A stretch of DNA of 10,708 nucleotides from Gammaproteobacteria bacterium (GCA_019090565.1 JAHRVS010000423.1:1-10708), one strand, 5' to 3'; shown: positions 1 to 7,393, counted from the stretch's first letter. Numbers and translations are program-made. Notes: generated by a model not told the origin, from the sequence alone.

Positions 1-390
1 AAGGGCTTATCGTTCTGTTCAGAAGTTGCTGCATCATTTCGGCGGCGCTTATGGCGGGATAACGCTATCGCGTTAAAGGACATCCTCCATAAGCCCTGAA
101 GGGCTTATCGTTCTGTTCAGAAGTTGCTGCATCATTTCGGCGGCGCTTATGGCGGGATAACGCTATCGCGCTAAAGGGCACCCTTCATAAGCCCTGAAGG
201 GCTTATCGTTTTGTTCGGGAGTTGCTGCATCATTCTAGCGGCGCTTATGGCGGGATAACGCTCTCGCGTTAAAGGGCGCCCTTCATAAGCCCTGAAAGGC
301 TTATCGTTTTGTTCGGGAGTTGCTGCGTCATTGGCCGCCGCATAGGATGAGATAACGCTCTCGCGTTAAAGGCCGTTTTGTAATTCCCTG
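1..390. repeat. 98-bp tandem repeat array, four units
   Basis: Units start at 1, 99, 197 and 295; the first three are 98 bp and the last is 96 bp. Units 1 and 2 differ at only about four positions, all in the last third. Unit 3 is more diverged, and unit 4, next to the gene, is the most degenerate. Each junction between units carries the palindrome ATAAGCCCTGAAGGGCTTAT (9-bp arms around GA, first at 89-108); it is slightly altered at the unit 3/4 junction and lost after unit 4. Inside each unit a second small stem is visible, AACGC-TATC-GCGTT at 61-74 in unit 1. The array starts at the window edge in phase with a unit, so more copies may lie to the left. No spacers, ORFs or transposase are associated. 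The function is unknown. Confidence 0.95.
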
Positions 391-398
391 AAAGACGG

Positions 399-426
399 TT
401 GCCTACTTTTTGAGACAGCCTACAAT
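399..426 (+). promoter_or_regulatory. Candidate sigma70 promoter for the HupE-like gene
   Basis: TTGCCT at 399-404 (4 of 6 to the -35 consensus) and TACAAT at 421-426 (5 of 6 to the -10 consensus) are separated by 16 nt. This would place the transcript start near 433 and leave a leader of about 70 nt before the ATG at 503. The promoter lies just after the last, degenerate repeat unit. The call rests on sequence inspection only. Confidence 0.4.
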
Positions 427-446
427 TCACGTGCATAAAAATAGCT

Positions 447-486
447 GGGCAAAGCCAAGGGAAAACAAATTTACGCCCTTTAGCCC
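447..486 (+). promoter_or_regulatory. Possible stem-loop in the leader of the HupE-like gene
   Basis: GGGCAAAG at 447-454 can pair with CTTTAGCCC at 478-486, with A482 bulged. The stem ends 5 nt before the ribosome binding site AGGAG at 492-496. It could influence translation, but the stem is short and the 23-nt loop is large, so this is a weak call. Confidence 0.2.
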
Positions 487-502
487 TCATCAGGAGTTAT
501 AA

Positions 503-1678
503 ATGATGTTTTTAAAATCAAAATACACATATGTTCTGGCCGGCTTGCTGATGCTCGCGTTGCTGCCTCAGGCAGTTTTTAGTCACGGCATGTCTGAGGC
601 AGAAAAGCAGGCCATTATCGACGGGGGGAATCTCAGCTATTTGTGGCTAGGGGCTACGCACATGCTATCTGGCTATGACCACTTGGCATTTGTATTTGGG
701 ATCGTTTTTTTTCTCAGCACTTTTCGCAGTATCGCAAAATACGTAACTGCGTTCACCCTGGGTCATAGCGTGTCGTTGATTTATGCCACATTCAAAGGCA
801 TTCAGGTGAATTATTACCTTATCGATGCTGTCATTGCCTTGAGTGTCTGTTACATCGCTTTTGCCAATATTGATGGTTTTAAAAAATACCTCAACATCGC
901 CTCCCCCAACCTCTTAGCTATGATTATCGGCTTGGGTTTGATTCACGGCCTAGGTTTATCCACCCGCTTACAAGAACTTCCTCTTAGCGAAGACAACCTT
1001 TTACTCAATATCATTTACTTTAATGTCGGCATTGAGGTTGGGCAGATCGGCGCGTTGGCCCTGATGCTTCTGCTGATTGCTCACTGGCGAAAAAGACCCA
1101 GCTTTAAGACTTTCAGCTTGATCGCTAATTATGGCCTCATCCTGATGGGTGGCCTGTTATTTCTGATGCAAATGCACGGCTATACCCACACCAACAACCC
1201 TGATGAGTTCGCCAACAGTGCGAGGGCGCGCCAACTAAGCAATAGCGATCAATTCTCGGATGCCGCTTCCGAGGTTTCGCAAGATACTAGTTGGCAGGAT
1301 ACGATAACCATTACCGTCCCGGCTCGAAATGGCATCGAGTACAAGCTTCACCTTAAAGAAGGTGGGGGGCTGGAATACACTTGGAAAACAAACGGGGCCG
1401 CGCTATTTTTCGACTTTCATGGCGACCCAGCAGGTGATACGTCGGGGTATTTCAAAAGTTATAAAGAGAGTACGGACAGCCAATCTGCAGGCAAACTAAA
1501 AGCTCCATTTGAGGGTGTTCATGGCTGGTACTGGGAAAACAACACGCCATCTCCTGTCATCATCACCTTGCGGGTTAAGGGTGATTACCAGAGGCTGGAC
1601 TTAAAGGATGCCTTGCAAAAACCAAAACCCGACATAATCCCTGATTCCGCGATTCTCGACATCCTTAATTCTATTTAG
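503..1678 (+). CDS. HupE/UreJ-family membrane protein with fused C-terminal periplasmic domain
   Basis: 391 aa. The start is backed by AGGAG at 492-496, 6 nt before ATG. Residues 1-27 look like a cleavable signal peptide (cleavage probably after VFS). Residues 44-224 match the HupE/UreJ_2 type: H53 and the GYDHLAF segment at 57-63, GHS at 87-89, IHGLG at 147-151 and FNVGIEVGQ at 173-181, with about six membrane segments. HupE relatives are linked to nickel/cobalt uptake, but this branch has no proven substrate. Family members commonly end near the last membrane segment. Here a linker (225-262) leads to a soluble domain (about 263-367) containing EYTWKTNG, FHGDPAG and HGWYWENN. I recognise this as resembling the C-terminal domain of proteins annotated 'transmembrane anchor protein', which in my recollection are often encoded beside HupE-like genes. 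Six membrane segments after a cleaved signal would put this domain in the periplasm. A link to the arsenic genes downstream is not established. Confidence 0.88.
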   Translation: MMFLKSKYTYVLAGLLMLALLPQAVFSHGMSEAEKQAIIDGGNLSYLWLGATHMLSGYDHLAFVFGIVFFLSTFRSIAKYVTAFTLGHSVSLIYATFKGIQVNYYLIDAVIALSVCYIAFANIDGFKKYLNIASPNLLAMIIGLGLIHGLGLSTRLQELPLSEDNLLLNIIYFNVGIEVGQIGALALMLLLIAHWRKRPSFKTFSLIANYGLILMGGLLFLMQMHGYTHTNNPDEFANSARARQLSNSDQFSDAASEVSQDTSWQDTITITVPARNGIEYKLHLKEGGGLEYTWKTNGAALFFDFHGDPAGDTSGYFKSYKESTDSQSAGKLKAPFEGVHGWYWENNTPSPVIITLRVKGDYQRLDLKDALQKPKPDIIPDSAILDILNSI

Positions 1679-2069
1679 ATCACCTCTAAAAATAGTACTT
1701 TTCATGCAGGAGCAAGGAAGCCCTGCACACAGAGCCGCAGCACACGATGCACTATGCCAGCTTTGCAGAAGCCTTAACCAATGGTACAGCTATCACGTAC
1801 AAAGCACCTTTTTAGAGCTGCCCTTTAAGGGCTTGTCGTCCACTCTCAAAACTCAATCATTTTGCTTAGTCAGACCTTTGACTTTGGAGGGTACTTCAAA
1901 CTTAAACCGAAACCAAATAAAAGCACCTGATTCGCCCATACAAAAAACTATTGCTCTTGTTTCTAGAGCTGCGAATGGGAATACAGTGCCGCATTCGTTT
2001 CTGAACTAATCAACGGGATGCCTGTCTCTAGGTCCAGAATATATTGATTTTTTCCTCATAGAGCTCGCC
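1679..2069. other. 391-bp intergenic region, no convincing gene
   Basis: A reading frame of 101 codons runs from 1704 to 2009 on the plus strand. It has no ribosome binding site, its composition is rich in Ser, Asn, Gln and Thr, and it resembles no family I know, so I do not call it a gene. Just after the HupE-like stop, CTATTTAGA (1671-1679) can pair imperfectly with TCTAAAAATAG (1685-1695); this AT-rich hairpin is a poor terminator candidate. TGCAGG (1705-1710) and CCTGCA (1722-1727) form another short inverted repeat. A TATATT at 2040-2045 could be a -10 box for the arsS operon, giving a very short leader, but no good -35 is seen. The arsS promoter should lie in this stretch. Confidence 0.5.
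1820..1839. repeat. Short palindrome resembling the 98-bp repeat junction
   Basis: GCCCTTTAAGGGC (1820-1832) is a perfect 6-bp-arm palindrome around one base. It is followed so that 1827-1839 reads AAGGGCTTGTCGT, which matches the first 13 bases of the 98-bp unit (AAGGGCTTATCGT) at 12 positions. In the array, too, the unit start is preceded by a GCCC arm forming a palindrome. The similarity ends after these bases. It may be a relic of the same element or chance. Confidence 0.4.
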
Positions 2070-3026
2070 ATGCACAATACTCTTCCGCTATTAGAGATTA
2101 CGGACTTCCCAGCCATTCACCGGGGGCGGCTCGAAACCTTACAGGTGAACCTGGGCTACCAGTGCAACCAACGTTGCTTGCATTGTCATGTTAATGCGGG
2201 CCCCACTCGCACAGAGATGATGAGCAAAGAAAACGTTGCGCTGATCGTACCTGTTCTTAAATCTCAAGGCATCACCACTCTTGATTTAACCGGTGGGGCA
2301 CCAGAATTACACCCCGAGTTTAGAGCCTTGGTGCAAGCTGCACGGCAAGAAAATGTAAACATCATAGACCGGTGTAACTTAACCATACTTTTTGAGCCCA
2401 AACAGGAAACACTTGCTGAGTTCCTCGCTGAAAACCGAGTTGAAATTATCGCCTCCCTGCCTTGCTACTCGCTGGAGAACGTTGACAAACAACGAGGGGA
2501 AGGGGTTTTCACAAAAAGCATCGCGGCACTAAAAAAACTCAATGCATTGGGTTACGGTAAAAGACACTCAGGGTTAACGCTAAACTTGGTCTACAACCCC
2601 ATTGGCCCCACTTTACCTCCCAACCAAGAAACCCTTGAAAATACTTATAAACAACGACTTTTTGATACCCATGGTATTGAGTTTAATGCCCTGTTCACTT
2701 TGGCCAACATGCCTATCAAGCGCTTTGGCTCGACCCTTGTATCAAAGAATGAGTTCGCTCCATACATGCAGCTGCTTAAAGAAAACCACAGTGACGCGAA
2801 TTTAGGGAACGTCATGTGTCGTCACTTGATTAGTGTTGACTGGCTAGGTGGGTTATACGATTGCGATTTCAATCAACAGTTAGAAATTGAAATTCCGAAT
2901 GGACCTCGTCACCTTCGGGAATTACTGAACAAAACGATTCACGACACACCTATTCGTGTTGCCGACCATTGTTTCGGGTGCACCGCAGGACAAGGTAGTA
3001 GTTGCGGGGGCGCTTTGGATGAGTAA
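2070..3026 (+). CDS. arsS: Arsenosugar biosynthesis radical SAM protein ArsS
   Basis: 318 aa, cytosolic. ArsS cleaves S-adenosylmethionine and transfers the 5'-deoxyadenosyl group to dimethylarsenite, giving the adenosyl arsenical that precedes arsenosugars (family knowledge). The radical SAM cluster motif CNQRCLHC lies at 32-39 (C32, C36, C39), followed by the TGGAPEL segment at 74-80, which fits the SAM-binding GGE-like region. The C-terminal Cys-rich part (DUF3641 type) has C250, C265, C301, C304 and C312, with the family's characteristic end CFGCTAGQGSSCGG at 301-314. Some family members have selenocysteine in the CxGC motif; here that residue is Phe302 (codon TTC at 2973-2975). No strong ribosome binding site is visible; AGAG sits about 8 nt before ATG. 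It is the first gene of the six-gene operon, and its stop overlaps the next start by 8 nt. Confidence 0.93.
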   Translation: MHNTLPLLEITDFPAIHRGRLETLQVNLGYQCNQRCLHCHVNAGPTRTEMMSKENVALIVPVLKSQGITTLDLTGGAPELHPEFRALVQAARQENVNIIDRCNLTILFEPKQETLAEFLAENRVEIIASLPCYSLENVDKQRGEGVFTKSIAALKKLNALGYGKRHSGLTLNLVYNPIGPTLPPNQETLENTYKQRLFDTHGIEFNALFTLANMPIKRFGSTLVSKNEFAPYMQLLKENHSDANLGNVMCRHLISVDWLGGLYDCDFNQQLEIEIPNGPRHLRELLNKTIHDTPIRVADHCFGCTAGQGSSCGGALDE

Positions 3027-5202
3027 AGAGAAGGGAGAACTTTTCCCAAAGCTTGTTCTTGCTGTGTTCATTATCGGCATCGTCGTCTTATTTTTTTCTT
3101 TCGATTTACACGAGCGCTTAACCTTAAGTGAAATAAACAACAACATGGACAGCTTCAAGGCCATGTTAGAAACCTCCCCAATCACAGTGGGAGCTACTTT
3201 CTTTGCGGTCTATGTCTCTGTCACGGCACTGTCCTTGCCTGGGGCAAGTATTATGGGTCTGGCAGCTGGGGCCCTTTTTGGTTTATTTTGGGGCGCTATC
3301 ATTGTATCTTTTGCTTCAAGCATCGGCGCGCTGCTCGCATTCCTCGTTTCACGGTATCTTCTGCAAGACTTTGTACAAAGGAAATTTAGCAATCAACTGA
3401 AAACCGTTAATGACGGCATCGAAAAGGAAGGGGCTTTTTACCTCTTTACACTTAGACTTGTGCCGCTATTCCCTTTCTTTCTCATTAATATCGTTATGGG
3501 CCTGACTCCTCTTGGCGCGCTTACCTTTTATTGGGTCAGCCAGGTTGGAATGTTTGCCGGCACACTGGTCTTCGTAAATGCAGGCACCCAACTCGCAACA
3601 ATAGAGAGCACTTCAGGAATTTTTTCGCCTGCCTTGCTTTTCTCCTTTGCCTTGCTTGGCGCACTTCCTTTAGTCAGTAAGCGTGTTATTGATTTTATTA
3701 AACAGCAGAAGGTCTACAAACAATGGGATAAACCCAGCAGCTTTGATCGCAACTTGATTGTCATTGGCGCGGGTGCGGGCGGATTGGTAAGCGCTTACAT
3801 TGCAAGCGCCGTGAAAGCAAAAGTCACCCTGGTAGAAAGTGGAAAAATGGGTGGCGATTGCTTAAATTACGGTTGCGTCCCCAGCAAGGCTCTCATTCGC
3901 AGCGCCAAATTACATCACCAAATCAACCATAGCCACCACTATGGCCTACAAGCAAGCACAGCAAGCTATAAATTCAAAGACCTCATGGCTCGCATCAACG
4001 CCATAATCAAAGAAATTGAACCCCATGACAGTGTCGAACGCTATACGCAACTCGGCGTTGATGTGCTGTCAGGCAAGGCTGTTATTACCGACCCCTGGAC
4101 GGTTGATGTTCTGCTCAGCGATGGATCTCGGCAAACCTTAACCAGTAAAAATATCATTATCGCCACTGGTGCTCGCCCTTGTGTACCGAACATAGAAGGC
4201 ATAGAAAATTCCGGCTATTTAACCAGCGAGACCCTTTGGGAGGCGTTTTCTAAGCGAGAGAATATACCTAAAAAAATCGTCATCCTCGGTGGCGGCCCTG
4301 TTGGCTGCGAGTTAGCGCAAAGTTTTTCACGGCTAGGCGCCAAGGTAACCATAATTCAAAGTGCTTCGAGATTGATGAGACGTGAAGATGCTGATGTTTC
4401 AGATTTCGTCAAAGAGACTCTACAAAAAGAAAATGTAAACGTACTGCTAGACCATCGCGCTGTTCGTTTTTACATCGACAATCAGCGGCATGTTGTCGCC
4501 ATCGAATGTGATAATAATGACATGCACATCGAGTACGATGCGCTAATTTGTGCCACAGGACGGCACCCACGCACAGAGGGGTTTGGCTTAGAAGAGCTAG
4601 ACCTCATCCCTCAGGGCGCTACAAAAACCATAGAAACTAATGCGTTTTTGCAAACACGTTACCCCAATATTTTTGCGGTGGGAGATGTCGCCGGCCCTTA
4701 TCAACTTACCCATGCCGCGGCACACCAAGCATGGTATGCCTGCGTAAACAGCTTGTTCGGGCGCTTTAAAAAATTCAAAGTCGATTATCGCGTGTTGCCA
4801 TGGGTGACTTTCGTTGACCCCGAGGTTGCACGAGTCGGCATCAATGAACAAGAAGCCTTAAAACAAGGCATCCCCTATGCGCTTACCCGCTACGATATCA
4901 ACGACCTCGACCGTGCTATTACAGAAAGCAGCAATACCGGCTTCGTAAAAATACTCACCGTACCGGGAAAAGATAAAATATTGGGTGTCACCATTGTCGG
5001 GCATAATGCTGGCGAAACCTTGGCTGAGTTTGTTCTCGCTATGAAACATGGATTGGGATTAAATAAAATATTAGCGACCATCCACTCATACCCGACGTGG
5101 GCTGAAGCGAATAAATATGCCGCTGGAGAGTGGAAAAAGGCCCACACTTCAGAAAAAATACTTGGCTTCCTGAAGCGCTTTCATGCTTGGGGCAGAAGCT
5201 AG
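3019..5202 (+). CDS. VTT/TVP38 membrane domain fused to FAD disulfide oxidoreductase
   Basis: 727 aa. The frame is open further upstream (ATG at 2956), but that would overlap arsS by 71 nt. The ATG at 3019 gives an 8-nt ATGAGTAA overlap and a sensible N-terminus. Residues 1-225 are a TVP38/TMEM64 (VTT, DedA-like) membrane domain: a first helix at 11-28, LPGASIMGLAAGALFG at 73-88, RLVPLFPFF at 146-154 and several more helices. Residues 244-710 are a class I pyridine nucleotide-disulfide oxidoreductase: FAD motif GAGAGG at 250-255, redox pair C281/C286 in GGDCLNYGCVPSK, NAD(P)H motif GGGPVG at 424-429, ATGR at 512-515, GDVAG at 555-559, and a dimerisation domain with H689 and E696 in HSYPTWAEAN. 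The C-terminal Cys pair and the N-terminal HMA domain of mercuric reductase are absent, so MerA is unlikely. It probably acts as a membrane-anchored reductase with a cytosolic catalytic part. Its substrate is unknown; a role in arsenical redox chemistry is inferred from the operon. Confidence 0.9.
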   Translation: MSKEKGELFPKLVLAVFIIGIVVLFFSFDLHERLTLSEINNNMDSFKAMLETSPITVGATFFAVYVSVTALSLPGASIMGLAAGALFGLFWGAIIVSFASSIGALLAFLVSRYLLQDFVQRKFSNQLKTVNDGIEKEGAFYLFTLRLVPLFPFFLINIVMGLTPLGALTFYWVSQVGMFAGTLVFVNAGTQLATIESTSGIFSPALLFSFALLGALPLVSKRVIDFIKQQKVYKQWDKPSSFDRNLIVIGAGAGGLVSAYIASAVKAKVTLVESGKMGGDCLNYGCVPSKALIRSAKLHHQINHSHHYGLQASTASYKFKDLMARINAIIKEIEPHDSVERYTQLGVDVLSGKAVITDPWTVDVLLSDGSRQTLTSKNIIIATGARPCVPNIEGIENSGYLTSETLWEAFSKRENIPKKIVILGGGPVGCELAQSFSRLGAKVTIIQSASRLMRREDADVSDFVKETLQKENVNVLLDHRAVRFYIDNQRHVVAIECDNNDMHIEYDALICATGRHPRTEGFGLEELDLIPQGATKTIETNAFLQTRYPNIFAVGDVAGPYQLTHAAAHQAWYACVNSLFGRFKKFKVDYRVLPWVTFVDPEVARVGINEQEALKQGIPYALTRYDINDLDRAITESSNTGFVKILTVPGKDKILGVTIVGHNAGETLAEFVLAMKHGLGLNKILATIHSYPTWAEANKYAAGEWKKAHTSEKILGFLKRFHAWGRS

Positions 5203-5204
5203 TC

Positions 5205-6020
5205 ATGCGGACATTCATCCTATTCGTTTTATTTTTATTTTCATCTCTGTGCTATGCCGTCTCCCCACTCAATGCCCCTGCCAACGCCTTCGACCACGCC
5301 ATATGGAATTCCCTTCTTAATTCCCACGTACATTCTTCTAACAAAGGGATCACAACATCTGTGGATTACCAAGGGGTCAAAGCTAACACCTCAGCCTTAG
5401 TTACTTATCTGCGTCAACTTGCCAAGGTGGACCAAAAACAATTTGACAGCTGGCCTAAGAATGATCAACTTGCTTTTTTAATTAATGCCTACAATGCAGG
5501 GACCGTGGAATTAATTATCCGCGCCTACCCCAACATCGCATCCATCAAAGACCTCGGTGGCTTTTTAAGCTCTCCATGGAAAAAGAAATTCATCCCTCTG
5601 CTTGAGCACACTCGCTCATTGGACGACATTGAACATACACTTATTCGCGGCGCATACCGGTACAACGACCCACGCATTCATTTCGCGGTAAACTGTGCCA
5701 GTATCGGCTGCCCCGCTCTCAGAGCTGAAGCTTATACTGGGCACCGTTTATCAGCGCAACTTCAAGACCAGACAAAAAAGTTTCTTTCTGATCCAGATAG
5801 AAACCGTTTTGAAAAACAGACACTCATGGTCTCTTCGATTTTCAAGTGGTACAAAAAAGATTTCGAACAGGGTTGGCAGGGATTTTATTCTCTGGAAAAA
5901 TTCTTTGCGCACTACGCAGGCAGCCTATCATTATCGGCAGAAACCAAACAAAAACTGGAGAATGGTGAAATCGATATCATTTATTTAGATTACGACTGGC
6001 GTTTGAATGACAAGCAATAA
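5205..6020 (+). CDS. Exported DUF547 domain protein
   Basis: 271 aa. The chosen ATG at 5205 is 2 nt after the previous stop and starts directly with a signal peptide (MRTFILFVLFLFSSLCYA, cleavage probably after residue 18). An in-frame ATG at 5130 would bury the signal inside a 25-residue extension overlapping the oxidoreductase. The mature part is a full DUF547 domain: WPKNDQLAFLINAYNA at 83-98, SLDDIEH at 138-144 and the hallmark DPRIHFAVNCASIGCP at 155-170 with C164 and C169. The biochemical role of DUF547 is not established; the fold has been compared with papain/transglutaminase-like proteins. As I recall, DUF547 genes recur in arsenosugar clusters, which suggests a periplasmic step or support function, but this is inference. 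Its end overlaps the next gene by 14 nt. Confidence 0.88.
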   Translation: MRTFILFVLFLFSSLCYAVSPLNAPANAFDHAIWNSLLNSHVHSSNKGITTSVDYQGVKANTSALVTYLRQLAKVDQKQFDSWPKNDQLAFLINAYNAGTVELIIRAYPNIASIKDLGGFLSSPWKKKFIPLLEHTRSLDDIEHTLIRGAYRYNDPRIHFAVNCASIGCPALRAEAYTGHRLSAQLQDQTKKFLSDPDRNRFEKQTLMVSSIFKWYKKDFEQGWQGFYSLEKFFAHYAGSLSLSAETKQKLENGEIDIIYLDYDWRLNDKQ

Positions 6021-6729
6021 TGACACTGGCGCACCAACGATGCTGTCTATCATTGTCCCCTTTCTTAACGAGGCCCAGGAGATGCCCAAGCTGTGCTCAC
6101 ACCTTCAAGTGCTTAAAGACAAAGGGTGCGAAATCATTCTCATTGACGGTGGCAGCGAAGATGACTCCCTCGCTATCACAAAGCAGCATGGGTTCCCCGT
6201 TCTTCGCGCCGCTGCGGGGAGAGCCAATCAAATGAATGCCGGTGCTGCCACCGCTACAGGCGACACCCTGCTTTTTCTTCATGCGGATACCCGCCTACCG
6301 GATAGCGCTGACACTGACATCATCGAAGCGCTACAATCTGGTCAGTACCTCTGGGGCCGCTTTGATATACACATAGATGGAAAGCACCCACTACTAAACG
6401 TCATCGCCTGGTTCATAAACCAACGCTCCCGCATGACGAGCATTGCCACGGGGGACCAAGGTATTTTTGTAAAAAGAGCGCTTTTCCAACAAGTAGGTGG
6501 TTTTCCCGAACAGGATTTAATGGAAGACATTGCACTAACAGCACGTCTAAAGAAGTGGGGCCAGCCCCATTGCATCACGACTAAAATTTCGACGTCTGGG
6601 CGGCGCTGGGAAACCCAAGGGGTTGTTGCCACCGTCCTATTAATGTGGCGCTTACGCCTTGCCTATTGGTTAGGCGCGCCTCCTGAAACCCTTAAAAAAC
6701 AATATACCCAAGTTAACCGAGTTAAATAA
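6007..6729 (+). CDS. TIGR04283-type arsenosugar biosynthesis glycosyltransferase (GT2)
   Basis: 240 aa from the ATG at 6007, which overlaps the DUF547 gene by 14 nt. An alternative ATG at 6040 (229 aa, beginning MLSIIVPFLNE) matches the usual family start and would leave a 19-nt gap. Neither has a clear ribosome binding site. The protein is a GT-A fold family 2 transferase: SIIVPFLNEA at 14-23, nucleotide-binding IDGGSEDDS at 46-54, metal-site region LFLHADTRLP at 89-98, acceptor/catalytic region GGFPEQDLMEDIALTARL at 164-181 with E173/D174, and the family-typical C-terminal TSGRRWETQGV at 196-206 and RLRLAYWLG at 215-223. No long membrane segment is obvious, so it is probably cytosolic or peripheral. 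Family knowledge places it in arsenosugar clusters; the exact sugar donor and acceptor are unproven. Confidence 0.88.
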   Translation: MTSNNDTGAPTMLSIIVPFLNEAQEMPKLCSHLQVLKDKGCEIILIDGGSEDDSLAITKQHGFPVLRAAAGRANQMNAGAATATGDTLLFLHADTRLPDSADTDIIEALQSGQYLWGRFDIHIDGKHPLLNVIAWFINQRSRMTSIATGDQGIFVKRALFQQVGGFPEQDLMEDIALTARLKKWGQPHCITTKISTSGRRWETQGVVATVLLMWRLRLAYWLGAPPETLKKQYTQVNRVK

Positions 6730-6739
6730 AATTGGTGTT

Positions 6740-7393
6740 ATGAAACCCACTCTTATTGTTATCTTTGCAAAAGCACCACTTCCCGGGCTTGCTAAAACCC
6801 GCTTAAGCCCCGCTTTGGGCCATGAAGGATCAGCGAACCTTGCTGGCATCCTGCTGCGCCATACACTACAAGAAACACTGGCTTCATCTGTGGGTGATGT
6901 AGAACTTTGTGTAAGCCCCCCCATCAGCAATAAGGCGTGGCAGCACATTAATCTGCCTTGCGACACACTCACTTTCAGCCAACAAGGTGAAGGAGACCTC
7001 GGCACACGCATGGCCAGAACCACAGCCAGGGTGATTAAAGGGGGCTCTTCTGTCATCCTAATTGGAACAGATTGCCCTGCCCTCGACAGTGATACTCTCA
7101 CGCAGGCGGCTAAGGCATTGTCCAAAAATGATGCTGTTATACTGCCGACTTTCGATGGCGGCTACGCACTTTTGGGGCTTAATGCCTACCACCCCAGTCT
7201 GTTCGAAGGCATTGCATGGAGCACAGACACCGTCTGCACATCAACCCTGGCACGTATGGAAACATTAAAATGGAACGTAGCCACTCTACCAACGCTTTAT
7301 GATATAGACGAACCCAATGATCTACAGCATCTACCCCGTTCTATAAAAAACAAAATCAGCCAATTCAGCACACAGGACAATGCGCATGCATGA
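6740..7393 (+). CDS. TIGR04282-type (DUF2064) arsenosugar biosynthesis transferase
   Basis: 217 aa, 10 nt after the preceding gene. It is a DUF2064 protein with a nucleotidyl/glycosyltransferase-like fold: IFAKAPLPGLAKTRLSPALG at 8-27 (the K-P-G-KTRL nucleotide-binding loop), LGTRMART at 87-94, LIGTDCPALDSDTL at 107-120 (the D of GTD is the likely metal ligand), FDGGYALLGL at 138-147, the WSTDTV segment at 160-165 and YDIDEPNDL at 187-195. It usually occurs paired with the GT2-type gene that precedes it here, and the two are expected to act together in the later steps that attach sugar or aglycone groups to the arsenoribose. The precise reaction is not known to me. Only a weak ribosome binding site is visible. 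Its stop overlaps the arsM start by 8 nt. Confidence 0.88.
   Translation: MKPTLIVIFAKAPLPGLAKTRLSPALGHEGSANLAGILLRHTLQETLASSVGDVELCVSPPISNKAWQHINLPCDTLTFSQQGEGDLGTRMARTTARVIKGGSSVILIGTDCPALDSDTLTQAAKALSKNDAVILPTFDGGYALLGLNAYHPSLFEGIAWSTDTVCTSTLARMETLKWNVATLPTLYDIDEPNDLQHLPRSIKNKISQFSTQDNAHA
7374..7377 (+). promoter_or_regulatory. Ribosome binding site deciding the arsM start
   Basis: AGGA sits 8 nt before the ATG at 7386 but only 2 nt before the ATG at 7380. The spacing favours 7386, which gives an ATGCATGA overlap with the previous gene's stop. It lies inside the end of the preceding coding sequence. Confidence 0.55.

Noticed and set aside
1..390. CRISPR array or integron attC sites
   Set aside because: The units abut directly with no unique spacers, and the period of 98 bp is too long for CRISPR. 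There are no cassettes between units and the GTTRRRY core with a matching partner is not found.
269..490. 73-codon minus-strand reading frame over the last repeat units
   Set aside because: It runs through repeat sequence and the candidate promoter and has no family resemblance.
1671..1695. Rho-independent terminator after the HupE-like gene
   Set aside because: The hairpin is AT-rich with a two-base bulge and is not followed by a continuous T-run.
1747..1815. 22-codon reading frame in another frame of the intergenic region
   Set aside because: Too short, no ribosome binding site and no recognisable similarity.
1704..2009. 101-codon open reading frame between the HupE-like gene and arsS
   Set aside because: No ribosome binding site, low-complexity non-globular composition, no recognisable family, and a repeat-like palindrome lies inside it.
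3019..5202. Mercuric reductase (merA)
   Set aside because: The redox-active CxxxxC is present, but the C-terminal Cys pair and N-terminal HMA domain are missing, a VTT membrane domain is fused instead, and no mer genes are nearby.
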